64,000 bases of DNA from Serratia silvae (GCF_023282985.1 NZ_JAGQDC010000021.1:1-64000); one strand, 5' to 3'. Shown: positions 40,520 to 49,751, counted from the first letter of the stretch. The notes: generated from the sequence alone by a model not told the origin. Translations and numbers: made by a program.

Positions 40520-41151
40520 GCTTCAACCTCCCGTTTTAACGTTTCGTATTCAGTTTTCAGCGTTCTGCCCTGCGCCTGCTCCGCTCGCAGCTTATTTTTC
40601 AGGTCTTCAGCCTGGGCGCGCTTGGCCTGTAGATCGCTTGTGCGTTCATTAACCACGGTCTGCGCGGCGACGATCTTCTGCTGTGCGCTCTCGATACGCT
40701 CCTTTTGTTCAGTGAGGCGCTGCGCATTGGATTTAAGGCCGGTTTTTTGGCGCTCTACGGCGGTTTTTCCCGCTCGGGCCAACTTTCTGGCTAAGGACTT
40801 GGCAAAAACTCTGGCGTTGGCTGACACCGCGCTGGCGATAATCTTGGCCAAGGCATCGAGATCTTTGGCCCCGGTAAACGGCACTGGTTTTTTATTCAGT
40901 GAAATGGCGGAGATGTCGCCGGAGTCATTTACCTGGACTGCTACTTCTTGCTCATCGATCACCTTCATCCCGAAGGTGCGCATGCGGATACCGTCTTTCT
41001 TTCGTGCCGTGCCAGCGGGGGTGATTTTGACGATCTGGGTACCGGCCTTTCCGATCGCCTTTTTCAGCGGCTCCAGGCCTTTTTCGTTGAGGTTGTTGAA
41101 GTCCAGGACGTGGTAGGTTTTACCGTTTGAAGAGAATAGATTAACGGCCAT
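40516..41151 (-). CDS. hdf: Hdf-like internal head protein
   Basis: The 211-aa protein has an alpha/beta N-terminal half (GKTYHVLDFNNLNEKGLEPL) and a C-terminal coiled coil of about 90 residues (from about residue 125). P1 Hdf is encoded at the same place between the lyd genes and darA, and it affects anti-restriction. The assignment is by synteny and size. It overlaps darA and lydB at its ends. Confidence 0.68.
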   Translation of the reverse strand: MAVNLFSSNGKTYHVLDFNNLNEKGLEPLKKAIGKAGTQIVKITPAGTARKKDGIRMRTFGMKVIDEQEVAVQVNDSGDISAISLNKKPVPFTGAKDLDALAKIIASAVSANARVFAKSLARKLARAGKTAVERQKTGLKSNAQRLTEQKERIESAQQKIVAAQTVVNERTSDLQAKRAQAEDLKNKLRAEQAQGRTLKTEYETLKREVEA

Positions 41152-41581
41152 GCAGGCCTACCTTATCAGCCGGAATGTCGAATACTTTCGTCACGACAGA
41201 CTGAACCGGGAAGAGGCGATAAAGCGGATTGATCCGGCTATCGCCGTGCGTCATTCGCACTACCAATTCCCAATTGCCATCCTTCAGATAGCGGCGGTTA
41301 AAGAAGAGAAATTCCCGCGTTACCCCTTTCGCAGAGATAAACAGCGATCGGGCCTTGCCGGTGATCACCGTCGTGGGATCTTTTTTGTCCCGGAGGCAGT
41401 ATTCGACACGGGCACCCTTCACATTCCTGCACGTTGTCTTAAAGCTGACGGGGAAGCGGATCACCTCATCGATGTACTCTTCCTCCCCGACTTCTTGCGC
41501 AATGACTTTCCTGCGTTTGAATAAGTACCGGTCAGCCAGCGCGGCTGTAACTACCAGCACAAGGCATGCTTCACTGATCAC
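41141..41581 (-). CDS. lydB: LydB-like lysis regulator
   Basis: 146 aa, almost identical in size to P1 LydB, and encoded directly after the holin gene. It begins with a hydrophobic segment (ACLVLVVTAALADRYLF) that may anchor it in the inner membrane, then a soluble strand-rich domain. In P1, LydB delays lysis by antagonising LydA. Its start follows the LydA stop after one base. Confidence 0.75.
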   Translation of the reverse strand: MISEACLVLVVTAALADRYLFKRRKVIAQEVGEEEYIDEVIRFPVSFKTTCRNVKGARVEYCLRDKKDPTTVITGKARSLFISAKGVTREFLFFNRRYLKDGNWELVVRMTHGDSRINPLYRLFPVQSVVTKVFDIPADKVGLHGR

Positions 41582-41582
41582 G

Positions 41583-41891
41583 CTATATCCCCTTTTTTAT
41601 GAAAATGCTTTGTAATGCGACCCAGAGCTTTTCTTTGGCCACAGTTACCGTTTCGCGGCCGTTATTGCTTGCTACCAAGACTCCCAAAAGCAAAAGCGGC
41701 TCTTCCCAGTGGAGGTGTACGGCCGAGTAATAAGCGATGACGCCGGAAACAAAGGCGATCACTAACTCAGTAAAAAGATTGAACCAGTCACGCTTGATCC
41801 GCTCTTCTCGCACCCCCTGGAGATAAACAGCCAGCCCCCCAAGGACTGATAACAGCACAGCAATAACGAGCGTTTGTGTGCTTGTTGGCAC
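41583..41891 (-). CDS. lydA: LydA-like holin
   Basis: The 102-aa protein has hydrophobic segments (TLVIAVLLSVLGGLAVYL and LVIAFVSGVIAYYSAV) with a third weaker one, the class I/II holin layout; P1 LydA has a similar size. It is the first gene of the darA operon and its late promoter lies at 41923-41940. The holin opens the inner membrane for the R-type endolysin. Confidence 0.85.
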   Translation of the reverse strand: MPTSTQTLVIAVLLSVLGGLAVYLQGVREERIKRDWFNLFTELVIAFVSGVIAYYSAVHLHWEEPLLLLGVLVASNNGRETVTVAKEKLWVALQSIFIKKGI

Positions 41892-41922
41892 GTTTCCCTC
41901 CGGCTCTGTTGATGCAAAACCG

Positions 41923-41940
41923 AGACTAACAAAAGTGACT
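41923..41940 (-). promoter_or_regulatory. Late-type promoter of the lyd/dar operon
   Basis: On the minus strand AGTCAC (one mismatch), six bases, TAGTCT. It starts about 32 bases before the lydA ATG. Confidence 0.58.
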
Positions 41941-41976
41941 TTTCATCCAGGAACGCTGTTTCTTGCAGGAAAAAGA

Positions 41977-41996
41977 AAAGCGCCCGGAGGCGCTTT
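41977..41996 (-). terminator. Terminator of the tail-fibre operon
   Basis: AAAGCGCC/GGCGCTTT stem with a CGGA loop and a U-rich tail (TTCTTTTTC) on the minus strand, 25 bases beyond the tail-fibre assembly gene. Confidence 0.8.
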
Positions 41997-42020
41997 GAGA
42001 GGAAGGTACAAGTGGAGGGG

Positions 42021-42533
42021 TTACTCCGGAGTTGCAGGCCACTCAACATCGATTTTGGCATTCACATCGATGCGGTTCACCTGCACCCGGTAGATCATCC
42101 ATTCTTTCAACTTTGCCAGCTCTTCCTTGGTGGCAACCCCTAAGTCTTTTGCGTCTTGAATAGGTGCTATAGCTTTTGTTGCTATCTCAAGGCAAACGTC
42201 TTTATATCGCTGCTCTTGCACCAATATTTCTTCATATTTTTTGGCGCGCAAGATGACCTTTTCACCATCAAATATCCAATCACCTAAAATATCACACCCA
42301 TCGGGCAGATTATCCACATCAACAACAGTCAAACCGACAGGATAAAGACGGGATGCATCCTTGCTAATACTCCTAATCACCCCCGTGTCATTATCAATTG
42401 CGAGGCTGAATTTTTTGGTGAACTCCGGAAGGTGTTTAAACCAGTCCTTACCCGTGGCATCACGAAAATACATAATACCTTCACCATTGAAATACTCATC
42501 TGGTGTATAACGCTGCAAATTAATAAGTTTCAT
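42021..42533 (-). CDS. Tail-fibre assembly chaperone (Tfa / P1 U-like)
   Basis: 170 aa, directly downstream of the tail-fibre gene. The N-terminal part (DGEGIMYFRDATGKDWF near residue 17) and the C-terminal helix-rich part (ATKEELAKLKEWMIYRV) fit Tfa proteins, which help trimerise fibre tips and often remain bound. P1 carries a U and a U' copy around an invertible segment; here only one chaperone is present. Confidence 0.78.
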   Translation of the reverse strand: MKLINLQRYTPDEYFNGEGIMYFRDATGKDWFKHLPEFTKKFSLAIDNDTGVIRSISKDASRLYPVGLTVVDVDNLPDGCDILGDWIFDGEKVILRAKKYEEILVQEQRYKDVCLEIATKAIAPIQDAKDLGVATKEELAKLKEWMIYRVQVNRIDVNAKIDVEWPATPE

Positions 42534-42537
42534 GCCA

Positions 42538-45500
42538 TCATCCTTCTATTGTTACCCAGCCACCACTGCGCCATATTTGCAACGGACGGTACAGGGCCAC
42601 ACCAACCTGGTTTCCTTCATTACCATTACCACCAGTGAGAACACAGCCAGCAGGGGCTTCTACTAACCCCCCATCCATAGTCATAGAGCCTTGTGCGCCG
42701 CGTGACATCCGGCTAACTGTATTGTTACTTAACCAGTTACTTAAATACCCCCCCCAACACGAACCTTCTATATTTCCATCTGGGTGCCATGTCGTACCCG
42801 TATTATTTTGGATTGCGGGCCATCTCCCACTCAGTTGCAAGGTTCCATCATTTCTAAATTCAGGCCAGGCATCTATACCACCGCTGCGAACCCGCCACCG
42901 TAGCGCACTGTGTTTTCCAATCGTCTCAAGAAAATACGTTTGTGCGTATTGGTCACCAGCTCCTTGAAGAATCATTCCGTTCGTCTGGTTGTAGTTTTGA
43001 CCGGCGCTTGTATAGTTATTTATACCTAGTTTTCTAATCCACTCGTTGTGACTAAACGTCAGTTGCGTGCCTAACGTCATTGCCCCCGTCGTCACTGACA
43101 CAGCCATTGGGCGCAAGCTATTGTAATTCCCGTATTGGTCTTTGGCTGCGGTCAGCAGCAGATACAGTGCCGTAGCATCTTGCCGCCAAAACGAGCCGTA
43201 ATCTCCTGAAACAATACGGTAGTTATTCAAAGTAGTTGATTGGATCTCTGCGCTAGTTTTTACAGTTCCGGTAAGGGTGCCGCCAGTCTTCAGCAGGAAA
43301 CGCGCATCGGCCTCGGTTTTGTTCCATGCGTTCACGTCACCGGCTACCAGGTTCACGTTAGCTGATAGCGGCTTACCGTTGACCTGGATGGAACGTAACG
43401 CGTACTTTTGCGCAGCCTGGGCATCGGTCAGCGCGCCTACGTCGGCTGCCGTAGGCTTGTTATTCGGCGAGTAAACACGTTTCCCCGCTTCAATAATTTG
43501 AGCATCAGCAGTGATATTGCGCTTCATCTGCAAATCGCCGTACCGCACGTTAATGAAACCAGTAACGCCCTGGATCCCCGTCGTAGTGCAGGTATTAGCA
43601 AAACCAATGCCGTACCAGCTTTTCAACATCAAGTTGTTGGACGTGTACCCGGCGGCATCATTACCGGCTTCTATAAGCGTGTTTACGTTACCCAGATGAA
43701 GGCCACCAGCAAACCCTGCTCTCCCTTTTACTAATCCGCCGCTGAGCATCAGATAGCGAGCATCCGCTTCTGTTTTGTTCCAGGCATTCACATCACCGGC
43801 GACTAGGTTCACGTTAGCTGATAGCGGCTTACCGTTGACCTGGATGGAGCGTAACGCGTACTTTTGCGCAGCCTGGGCATCAGTCAGCGCACCTACGTCG
43901 GCCGCCGTCGGTTTAAATGCTTGGGTATAAACACGATCCCACGGCTCTGTTGCCGCTTCGCCTTTTCTCAATGAGCGCAGGAAAAACTGGGTGCTCCCAG
44001 AGCCGAATGCTAACTGCACATTTCTGAACTCACTAAGCTTAGCCGTCATCAGCACACCCAAGGAAACCGGGTATCCTTTGTTCGTTGCGGTGAGTTGTTG
44101 GACGGTAAAACCATCTGCGCGGTTGGCATCATCAGCAGCCACTGCTACGGTGTCCATTGGGAATACAACGCGAGGCGTTCCTAATGGCCCCGTCATTGTC
44201 GAGCCAGTTATGCCCACCGCGCCAACATCAACGGCATTTGGTTTATTTTTCGTATGATAAATAACCCCATTACTCGTTTGATTAGCTTCCGTGCCCCAGG
44301 CGAGGTTGTTATTGATATCCATCCCCAGCCGGTAAAGCGGCTTCCCCCCACCGAGCTGGAACCCGATCGAGATGTTTGCCGTTGCACTGGCTCGCTTCAA
44401 CACCAGGGGAGTGTGTTCAACGCCATCAATTAACAGAGCCGTATTTTCTGTACCGGTAGATCCTGTTTTGACCGTCAGGTTCTTTACCGTTCCGCCTGAC
44501 AACATCAGGAAACGTCCATCAGCCTCGGTTTTATTCCAGGCGTTCACGTCACCGGCTACCAAATTCACGTTAGCTGATAGCGGCTTACCGTTGACCTGGA
44601 TGGAGCGTAACGCGTACTTTTGCGCTGCCTGAGCGTCGGTCAGCGCACCGATGTCGGCCGCTGTCGGCTTGTTTTCTGTGTCATAAAGCCCAACCCACCC
44701 CTGCCAGACTCCTCTCCTTAATGTATTTCGGTATACTCGGTCATTGGCATGACCTTTGCTGATCAACGGTTTGACCAATAAAGAGCCATGACCACCACTA
44801 CTAGTCGAAGTGAATGACCAATCCAGTTCGTAGGCAAGCGCGGTTGAAGGCATATCAGTAGAGTCGCCGTTAACAGCGTATTTACCCGTATTAAGCGACT
44901 TGATGATTGTCAGCGTATTTGTCGAAGACAAGATTGGTGCTACACCGCCAACACCGAAATCGCCGTTGATCATGACATTTCCAGAGTCTTTACCGGCGTT
45001 TCTCGTCGCTGACGAACCCAATTCTAAGTTAGTCCGGGCTTCAGCCTTGTTGGCTAGGTCAGCTAGGTTCCTAGCTTTTGCCGCGTAAAGGCCATCGCCC
45101 TCAGTCTTGGTATACGCATTAACGTCCCCTGCCACCAAGTTCACATCAGCCGATAACGGCTTGCTGTTGACCTTGATCGAGCGCAGCGCATATTTTTGCG
45201 CAGCCTGGACGTCGGTCAGTGCGCCAACGTCTGCCGCTGTTGGTTTAAAGGCCTGGGTATAAACACGATCCCACTTGTCTGAAGTTGGATCATCTTTTCT
45301 CAATGAGCGCAGGTAAAACGCGGTATTTCCCGAACCAAACGCTAACTGTACGTTTCTGACCTCGTTAACTTTGGCAGACATCAACGTACCTAACCCACCT
45401 GGAACCGGGTACCCTTTATTCGCTGCTGTCAGATTTTCAACTGTAAAGCCATCAGCGCGATCCATATCTGTACTGGCATTTGCTTTAGAATCGTTGGGGA

Positions 45501-46146
45501 ACACTACTCGGGGCGTTCCTAGCGCACCAATCATTGTCCCACCAGCAAGAGGAACAAATGATTTACCTGCTTTGACTGTCAGCAAGCGATTTTCACGAGC
45601 ATCGTTAATGTCATCCGTTGGCTCGTAGGACACCCGTAGAGAGAACCGCTTATCGATGTCAATACTGGCAGCGGCCACGCTGGTGGCGTTAGCAACCAAG
45701 CTAAGCCGACAAATTTCGATCATGCCATCAACAATGCTTTTCTCATCATTAACAACCCTCAGTGTCGCGGCTTTAATCTTCGAATTGGCGTCTACCTGGT
45801 CGGTTGCGACACCCAGCGCATATTTTGCCTCTAAAACGACAATATTCAGTTTTCCGGCGGTAACGGCAACAGTTTGCGTCGTCAACAACTGCACGGTGAT
45901 CTGATGGCCATCGACGTCAACGGATGCAACACCCGGTCGGGTACCGTTCGGCGAAACGATCACGGCCAGGCCTTTACCCGGTGTGACAGAGAAGCCCTGG
46001 TAAACACCGGCACCGAATATGCCGTAGGCCTTTCGGTTTAGTGCTGAGGAGGCATAAGGCTCTAAATATTGGACGTCAGCTCTCAGGCCTGTGGATTTCT
46101 GCGGCGCAACAATAGTGATACCGCCCGACGTGGTGATCGCAGTCAT
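42538..46146 (-). CDS. Long tail-fibre protein (P1 S-like) with repeated modules
   Basis: I place the start at ATG 46146, which overlaps the stop of gene R in TAATG; the longer frame begins inside R. The 1202-aa fibre has a conserved N-terminal baseplate-binding part. It carries four copies of a ~48-residue unit (AADVGALTDAQAAQKYALRS to AWNKTEAD; the first is diverged) at DNA positions about 43300, 43750, 44550 and 45120. A ~110-residue block (GTPRVVFP... to WDRVYTQAF) is also duplicated. The C-terminus carries the receptor-binding tip. Confidence 0.88.
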   Translation of the reverse strand: MTAITTSGGITIVAPQKSTGLRADVQYLEPYASSALNRKAYGIFGAGVYQGFSVTPGKGLAVIVSPNGTRPGVASVDVDGHQITVQLLTTQTVAVTAGKLNIVVLEAKYALGVATDQVDANSKIKAATLRVVNDEKSIVDGMIEICRLSLVANATSVAAASIDIDKRFSLRVSYEPTDDINDARENRLLTVKAGKSFVPLAGGTMIGALGTPRVVFPNDSKANASTDMDRADGFTVENLTAANKGYPVPGGLGTLMSAKVNEVRNVQLAFGSGNTAFYLRSLRKDDPTSDKWDRVYTQAFKPTAADVGALTDVQAAQKYALRSIKVNSKPLSADVNLVAGDVNAYTKTEGDGLYAAKARNLADLANKAEARTNLELGSSATRNAGKDSGNVMINGDFGVGGVAPILSSTNTLTIIKSLNTGKYAVNGDSTDMPSTALAYELDWSFTSTSSGGHGSLLVKPLISKGHANDRVYRNTLRRGVWQGWVGLYDTENKPTAADIGALTDAQAAQKYALRSIQVNGKPLSANVNLVAGDVNAWNKTEADGRFLMLSGGTVKNLTVKTGSTGTENTALLIDGVEHTPLVLKRASATANISIGFQLGGGKPLYRLGMDINNNLAWGTEANQTSNGVIYHTKNKPNAVDVGAVGITGSTMTGPLGTPRVVFPMDTVAVAADDANRADGFTVQQLTATNKGYPVSLGVLMTAKLSEFRNVQLAFGSGSTQFFLRSLRKGEAATEPWDRVYTQAFKPTAADVGALTDAQAAQKYALRSIQVNGKPLSANVNLVAGDVNAWNKTEADARYLMLSGGLVKGRAGFAGGLHLGNVNTLIEAGNDAAGYTSNNLMLKSWYGIGFANTCTTTGIQGVTGFINVRYGDLQMKRNITADAQIIEAGKRVYSPNNKPTAADVGALTDAQAAQKYALRSIQVNGKPLSANVNLVAGDVNAWNKTEADARFLLKTGGTLTGTVKTSAEIQSTTLNNYRIVSGDYGSFWRQDATALYLLLTAAKDQYGNYNSLRPMAVSVTTGAMTLGTQLTFSHNEWIRKLGINNYTSAGQNYNQTNGMILQGAGDQYAQTYFLETIGKHSALRWRVRSGGIDAWPEFRNDGTLQLSGRWPAIQNNTGTTWHPDGNIEGSCWGGYLSNWLSNNTVSRMSRGAQGSMTMDGGLVEAPAGCVLTGGNGNEGNQVGVALYRPLQIWRSGGWVTIEG

Positions 46147-46595
46147 TATCCAGCCCTCTGATCGATGGTTAATACCGCCGTGAAGGATTTGCCTCGATAC
46201 AGCGTATCTTGCTGGCAACACAGCACAGCGAATGCCTTCCCTTCCCCATCAATCAGCATCAACGTATTGAAGTTGTAAGGCGTGTCGGCGGGCAGCAATG
46301 CATCTTGTAATGCTGCGTTGATGGTGATCAGGCCATTTTTAGCCGTGCAAAGGAGATTACACTCGGCAAACTTCCCCTTCAGATCGTTCAATGAGTAAGC
46401 TGGTGGGATATCAGCGAGATTCCAGCCACCGGCCGGATTCACGGTAACAAGTGCTGATGTGCCGAAGTAGCCTTTGGCCATGAAAAATCGCGATCCCGCT
46501 CCGATCTCCGACTCTGCGCGCCGGTTGTAAAAATAATCTAGGAGAGCAGCTCGAAACAGCTTCCCACCAGTTTGAACAGCTTTGATTTCTGCCAT
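46146..46595 (-). CDS. Tail-fibre R-like protein
   Basis: The 149-aa protein precedes the fibre gene and is translationally coupled to it. P1 R has about this size and precedes S. The sequence is a mixed strand/helix fold with aromatic-rich start (MAEIKAVQTGGKLFRAALLD). A late-type promoter lies 40 bases upstream at 46635-46652. Role is inferred from synteny only. Confidence 0.6.
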   Translation of the reverse strand: MAEIKAVQTGGKLFRAALLDYFYNRRAESEIGAGSRFFMAKGYFGTSALVTVNPAGGWNLADIPPAYSLNDLKGKFAECNLLCTAKNGLITINAALQDALLPADTPYNFNTLMLIDGEGKAFAVLCCQQDTLYRGKSFTAVLTIDQRAG

Positions 46596-46634
46596 GCGTG
46601 AACGCCTGTTAATGGTTGGGTTGATTAACTGGCG

Positions 46635-46652
46635 AGTGTACGTAAAGTGAGT
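46635..46652 (-). promoter_or_regulatory. Late-type promoter of the R-S-U operon
   Basis: On the minus strand ACTCAC, six bases, TACACT, the same geometry as the capsid promoter. Confidence 0.65.
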
Positions 46653-46707
46653 TTTTGAAATGAAATATGGGTTAAAACGCGAGCATGGAAATCAGCCCGC
46701 ATGGCTG

Positions 46708-47763
46708 TTAGATTGTGTCTAAATAAATAATTGTCTTTATCTTCCCAACGTCGGCCGCCGATATAGGCAAAATGGCACGATCGATACCTTCAGGGAACAC
46801 GAAACCGGTGATGCCGCCGGTCGAGAACTCTACGTTGCATCCCCGGTAACCAAGCGTCACAAGAGTGGCTATACCATCAGCAATGATCAGCCTTGCATCT
46901 GGCTGCGTCGTCTGGATCATCGGCGTAGGAACGACATCAAGCACCCAGGCATCAAGCCGCCTGTCATCCAGGAAGACAGGCGTTGTTTCGAGAGGCCTGG
47001 CAATGTTGTTAATTGTCTCTGTAGCAGTTAGCTCGATGGTGAGCGATTCGGGGACTATTTCTGGTTGTAAGCTTTGCAAATACCATGTTCCGCTCTTGAT
47101 GTCGGAGCTCACGCCAAACAGCGTGATGATGATATTCCTTTCCTCCAACTCAACATTCAGATGATACCCCACCCCGTCAAAAACGATATGTAGCGGGATT
47201 AATGGCTTGATAACCATTTTGAATTGCCGCATGAACTCTTCCAAGACTTTTGACGGCTCAGCATCCAAATACGGAGCGTAAAGGTCGTTAAGAACAATAT
47301 TAATGCGCCCGCGGGATGTCAGGAAGAATTCACCATAACTCTCTTTGTAAAGTTCCAGATATTGTTCAGTGATGAAAAAGGAACCATAGGGATATTTAAC
47401 CTGGTCAATCGGCGCATAAAGAGGCTCCCATTTGGCCGTTAAGTTTTTAAACTCCCGCCATAACGTAGCCTCAATAGGACGCGTAGTGCCTTTGAAGTGG
47501 ATTTCATCAAGTCGTTGAGATAGCAGCACTGGCAGCGAGTCAATATTCTTATTATCGATGTAGAAGAACTTTCCCAACTCCATCATTTTTTTACGTAAAT
47601 CGTCTTTCCCCATTGAATACAAAGATTTTCTGTTGGCGGTGCGCTCAATCAGAGGCAAGACGACGCTGCTTAACATTGACTGAACTACGTCAGCAAATCC
47701 TGCCCAAAGGCCGGAGTTTTGCTTTGCTGGCGTCAATTGCTCTTTAAACCAGTTATCCTTCAT
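46708..47763 (-). CDS. Baseplate protein (P1 gp16-like)
   Basis: 351 aa, encoded right after bplA, with ATG and TAA sharing one base. In P1 gene 16 occupies the same place. The sequence has an N-terminal helical part and a strand-rich body (ETTPVFLDDRRLDAWVLDVV). No catalytic motif. It is probably a wedge component that carries the fibre or joins it to BplA. Confidence 0.65.
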   Translation of the reverse strand: MKDNWFKEQLTPAKQNSGLWAGFADVVQSMLSSVVLPLIERTANRKSLYSMGKDDLRKKMMELGKFFYIDNKNIDSLPVLLSQRLDEIHFKGTTRPIEATLWREFKNLTAKWEPLYAPIDQVKYPYGSFFITEQYLELYKESYGEFFLTSRGRINIVLNDLYAPYLDAEPSKVLEEFMRQFKMVIKPLIPLHIVFDGVGYHLNVELEERNIIITLFGVSSDIKSGTWYLQSLQPEIVPESLTIELTATETINNIARPLETTPVFLDDRRLDAWVLDVVPTPMIQTTQPDARLIIADGIATLVTLGYRGCNVEFSTGGITGFVFPEGIDRAILPISAADVGKIKTIIYLDTI

Positions 47764-49217
47764 TACATAGCTCCAAAATCCAGCTCTATTTTAGAATCGG
47801 TGACATTCAGATAAATAAAATCATTAAGCGCCGTTATCTGGCTCTGATTTTTAATTTCAAGCTTGAACTCAGACAATAGTTTGGTGTTTTCTATTATCGC
47901 CCATACTTTATTTTCAGAAACATAAGAAGATTCTCCAGAATAATCATGAACAACGCTATTTTTACCGTCTGAATTTTTACGTTCAAATCTATTGGAGTTA
48001 CGCCCAGCCTTATTCTCCAACTGCTCACGGATCTGCCTCTCCGCCTCGATTACATCTAGGCCTTTCCGCACACTGCCTTTAACTGATATTGTAAACGGTT
48101 TCTCTTTAGAGTTTACGTAAAAGAAATTCGTGTTCAGTTTATTAGGTATCGTTTTAATAGTTGAAATAATCAACTCCCCCAACTGCGACTGAGAAAATCC
48201 TTTTTTATGCCCACAGAAAAAAATTCTGTTTATATTCTCAAGCGACTTAACTCCTGTAGACCTTTCCTGTTCTTCTTCACCCCACACATTTACCCAATTT
48301 AAATTTGGAATATGAGTTCTCAAGAAATGTTTATAGTCCCCATCCCACACCACCTGATTATCATATGCAGTAAAGTATTGTGCGCGCAGTCTTGTTTCTT
48401 CTGTTGACTCATACCCCGCCCCATTGGTGATAGGCGTATCCGTTTTGATCTCTAACTTACCTGCCAGCGAAGAGGACTCAGCATACGGCGTCAGTGACTG
48501 TCCCTGAACCAGGGTAATGTCTCCATCACTTAGCCAAACGTCTAAGATCACCTGCTCGCCGCTTGCAGGCATTTTCCCTGTTGAACCGTCGCCAAACCGC
48601 ACGCCTATCTGTTCCGTTGGCCGGTAAAACTTCACATAGTCTCGGCTATCTTTGTTGGAAAGGCGGAATTGATGGTTTTCTTTCCATTGCTGCAAAACGC
48701 CTGTTTCCGTGACGAACACATCAATATCAACACATCGTTTTGTCATGTCTTTGGACAAGGTGAATGTCAAAAACTCAGTTTCCTTGGGAACGTCGAAAAC
48801 AACACGCTCACGCTCCAACTGCTTTGTGGCCATCCCGGTCTTTACTTCTCCTGGCTTCAGGATCACTGGCTCCATGAGCATATAGCGCTTTTGCTCATCT
48901 GATATGAGATTTGTGTAGATTGCCAATGACAGCGATTGCTGGGTCTTGTTCGTTACCGTGGAGGTTCCGTACGACGGTTTAATCTGGCGGGCGATGTACC
49001 CGCGATCTTCTGCGGCCGCAAGGATAGATGTACGTTTTGACGCTGTACTGATAAAACCTTCAGTTAGCTCTTTTTCCGCAGCCGTCTGACTGGCATAAAT
49101 AACTTGGCTGGCCATGATCGCCAGCATGTTCATAAACTGGCTATTAACAAAGCGACGCCACCACATGTTCCCTTCAATAAGGGTCGTGAACTTATCTAAT
49201 ATGTCTTGAAAAGTCAT
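47763..49217 (-). CDS. Baseplate J-like protein (P1 BplA-like)
   Basis: The 484-aa protein has the size of P1 BplA and the character of a baseplate J/gp6-type wedge protein, with a helical N-terminus, a large strand-rich body (ISVKGSVRKGLDVIEAERQI) and a C-terminal part that ends ITALNDFIYLNVTDSKIELD. It lies between a gp25-like gene and gp16. Assembly would place it in the baseplate wedge. Confidence 0.72.
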   Translation of the reverse strand: MTFQDILDKFTTLIEGNMWWRRFVNSQFMNMLAIMASQVIYASQTAAEKELTEGFISTASKRTSILAAAEDRGYIARQIKPSYGTSTVTNKTQQSLSLAIYTNLISDEQKRYMLMEPVILKPGEVKTGMATKQLERERVVFDVPKETEFLTFTLSKDMTKRCVDIDVFVTETGVLQQWKENHQFRLSNKDSRDYVKFYRPTEQIGVRFGDGSTGKMPASGEQVILDVWLSDGDITLVQGQSLTPYAESSSLAGKLEIKTDTPITNGAGYESTEETRLRAQYFTAYDNQVVWDGDYKHFLRTHIPNLNWVNVWGEEEQERSTGVKSLENINRIFFCGHKKGFSQSQLGELIISTIKTIPNKLNTNFFYVNSKEKPFTISVKGSVRKGLDVIEAERQIREQLENKAGRNSNRFERKNSDGKNSVVHDYSGESSYVSENKVWAIIENTKLLSEFKLEIKNQSQITALNDFIYLNVTDSKIELDFGAM

Positions 49218-49221
49218 TGTG

Positions 49222-49569
49222 TTATTCCTTTTTCAGCGTCCACATCAGTTCATCATCGGGTATGCCGATGATCAGAACAAAAGTATCAATTTCAACGGGC
49301 TCTATCCTGATCCCTTCCAGGGTCAGATCTGCAATATCCGTCATCATTTTGATAATGATGTCGTTTTCCATGGCCACGAGCGTATGCACGCTGTCCAGCG
49401 TCTCATGCTTGTACTTAGCCAAGGGGTTACCGAAGGAGGGGTACCCGTACACGCTGCCTTCGGGCGTATGAAGCCAGTCTTCGATGCGGGCCTGCATGGC
49501 TTCAACATCACCCAACTTGACCGTAACCCCCTCCCCTGTGACGCGGAGAAGGCTGTCTATTTCATTCAT
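49222..49569 (-). CDS. gp25-like baseplate wedge protein
   Basis: I start at ATG 49569 (MNEIDSLLRVTGEG); upstream residues of the longer frame overlap the promoter. The 115-aa protein has the gp25/lysozyme-like signature of contractile tails: a central RIEDWLHTPEGS...YPSFGNPLAKY and an alpha/beta C-terminus (DDELMWTL). gp25 nucleates sheath assembly on the baseplate. A late-type promoter sits at 49605-49622 and the gene heads the baseplate operon. Confidence 0.78.
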   Translation of the reverse strand: MNEIDSLLRVTGEGVTVKLGDVEAMQARIEDWLHTPEGSVYGYPSFGNPLAKYKHETLDSVHTLVAMENDIIIKMMTDIADLTLEGIRIEPVEIDTFVLIIGIPDDELMWTLKKE

Positions 49570-49604
49570 TTCTACACCTGAATACACAGAGGGACTGGAA
49601 CCAT

Positions 49605-49622
49605 AATTTAGGCGAAGTGAGT
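49605..49622 (-). promoter_or_regulatory. Late-type promoter of the baseplate operon
   Basis: On the minus strand ACTCAC, six bases, TAAATT, ending about 36 bases before the gp25-like ATG. Confidence 0.65.
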
Positions 49623-49676
49623 TATTGACGGCCCTGGCCGATTGCCGCCCTTCTGGCAAGGGGCGCAATAATTCAC

Positions 49677-49745
49677 AAGTAAGAAGTAAGAAGTAAGAAG
49701 TAATAGTTATGAAGTATGAAGTATGATAATTAAGTGTGAAGTATG
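49677..49745. repeat. Second heptad array (AAGTAAG/AAGTATG), remote from parA
   Basis: Seven contiguous 7-base units fill 49677-49725 (three AAGTAAG, AAGTAAT, AGTTATG, two AAGTATG) and an eighth AAGTATG lies at 49739-49745. The same heptads occur at the parA centromere near 18451-18478, 31 kb away. The array is intergenic, between the gp25-like gene and the tape-measure gene. Confidence 0.7.
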
Positions 49746-49751
49746 AATAAA

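Noticed and set aside
46716-46735. GTCTAAATAAATAATTGTC as another operator
   Set aside because: It falls within the last codons of the gp16-like gene and differs from the 9-mer consensus.
49677-49745. CRISPR-like array
   Set aside because: The repeats are 7-base tandem units without spacers and there are no cas genes.
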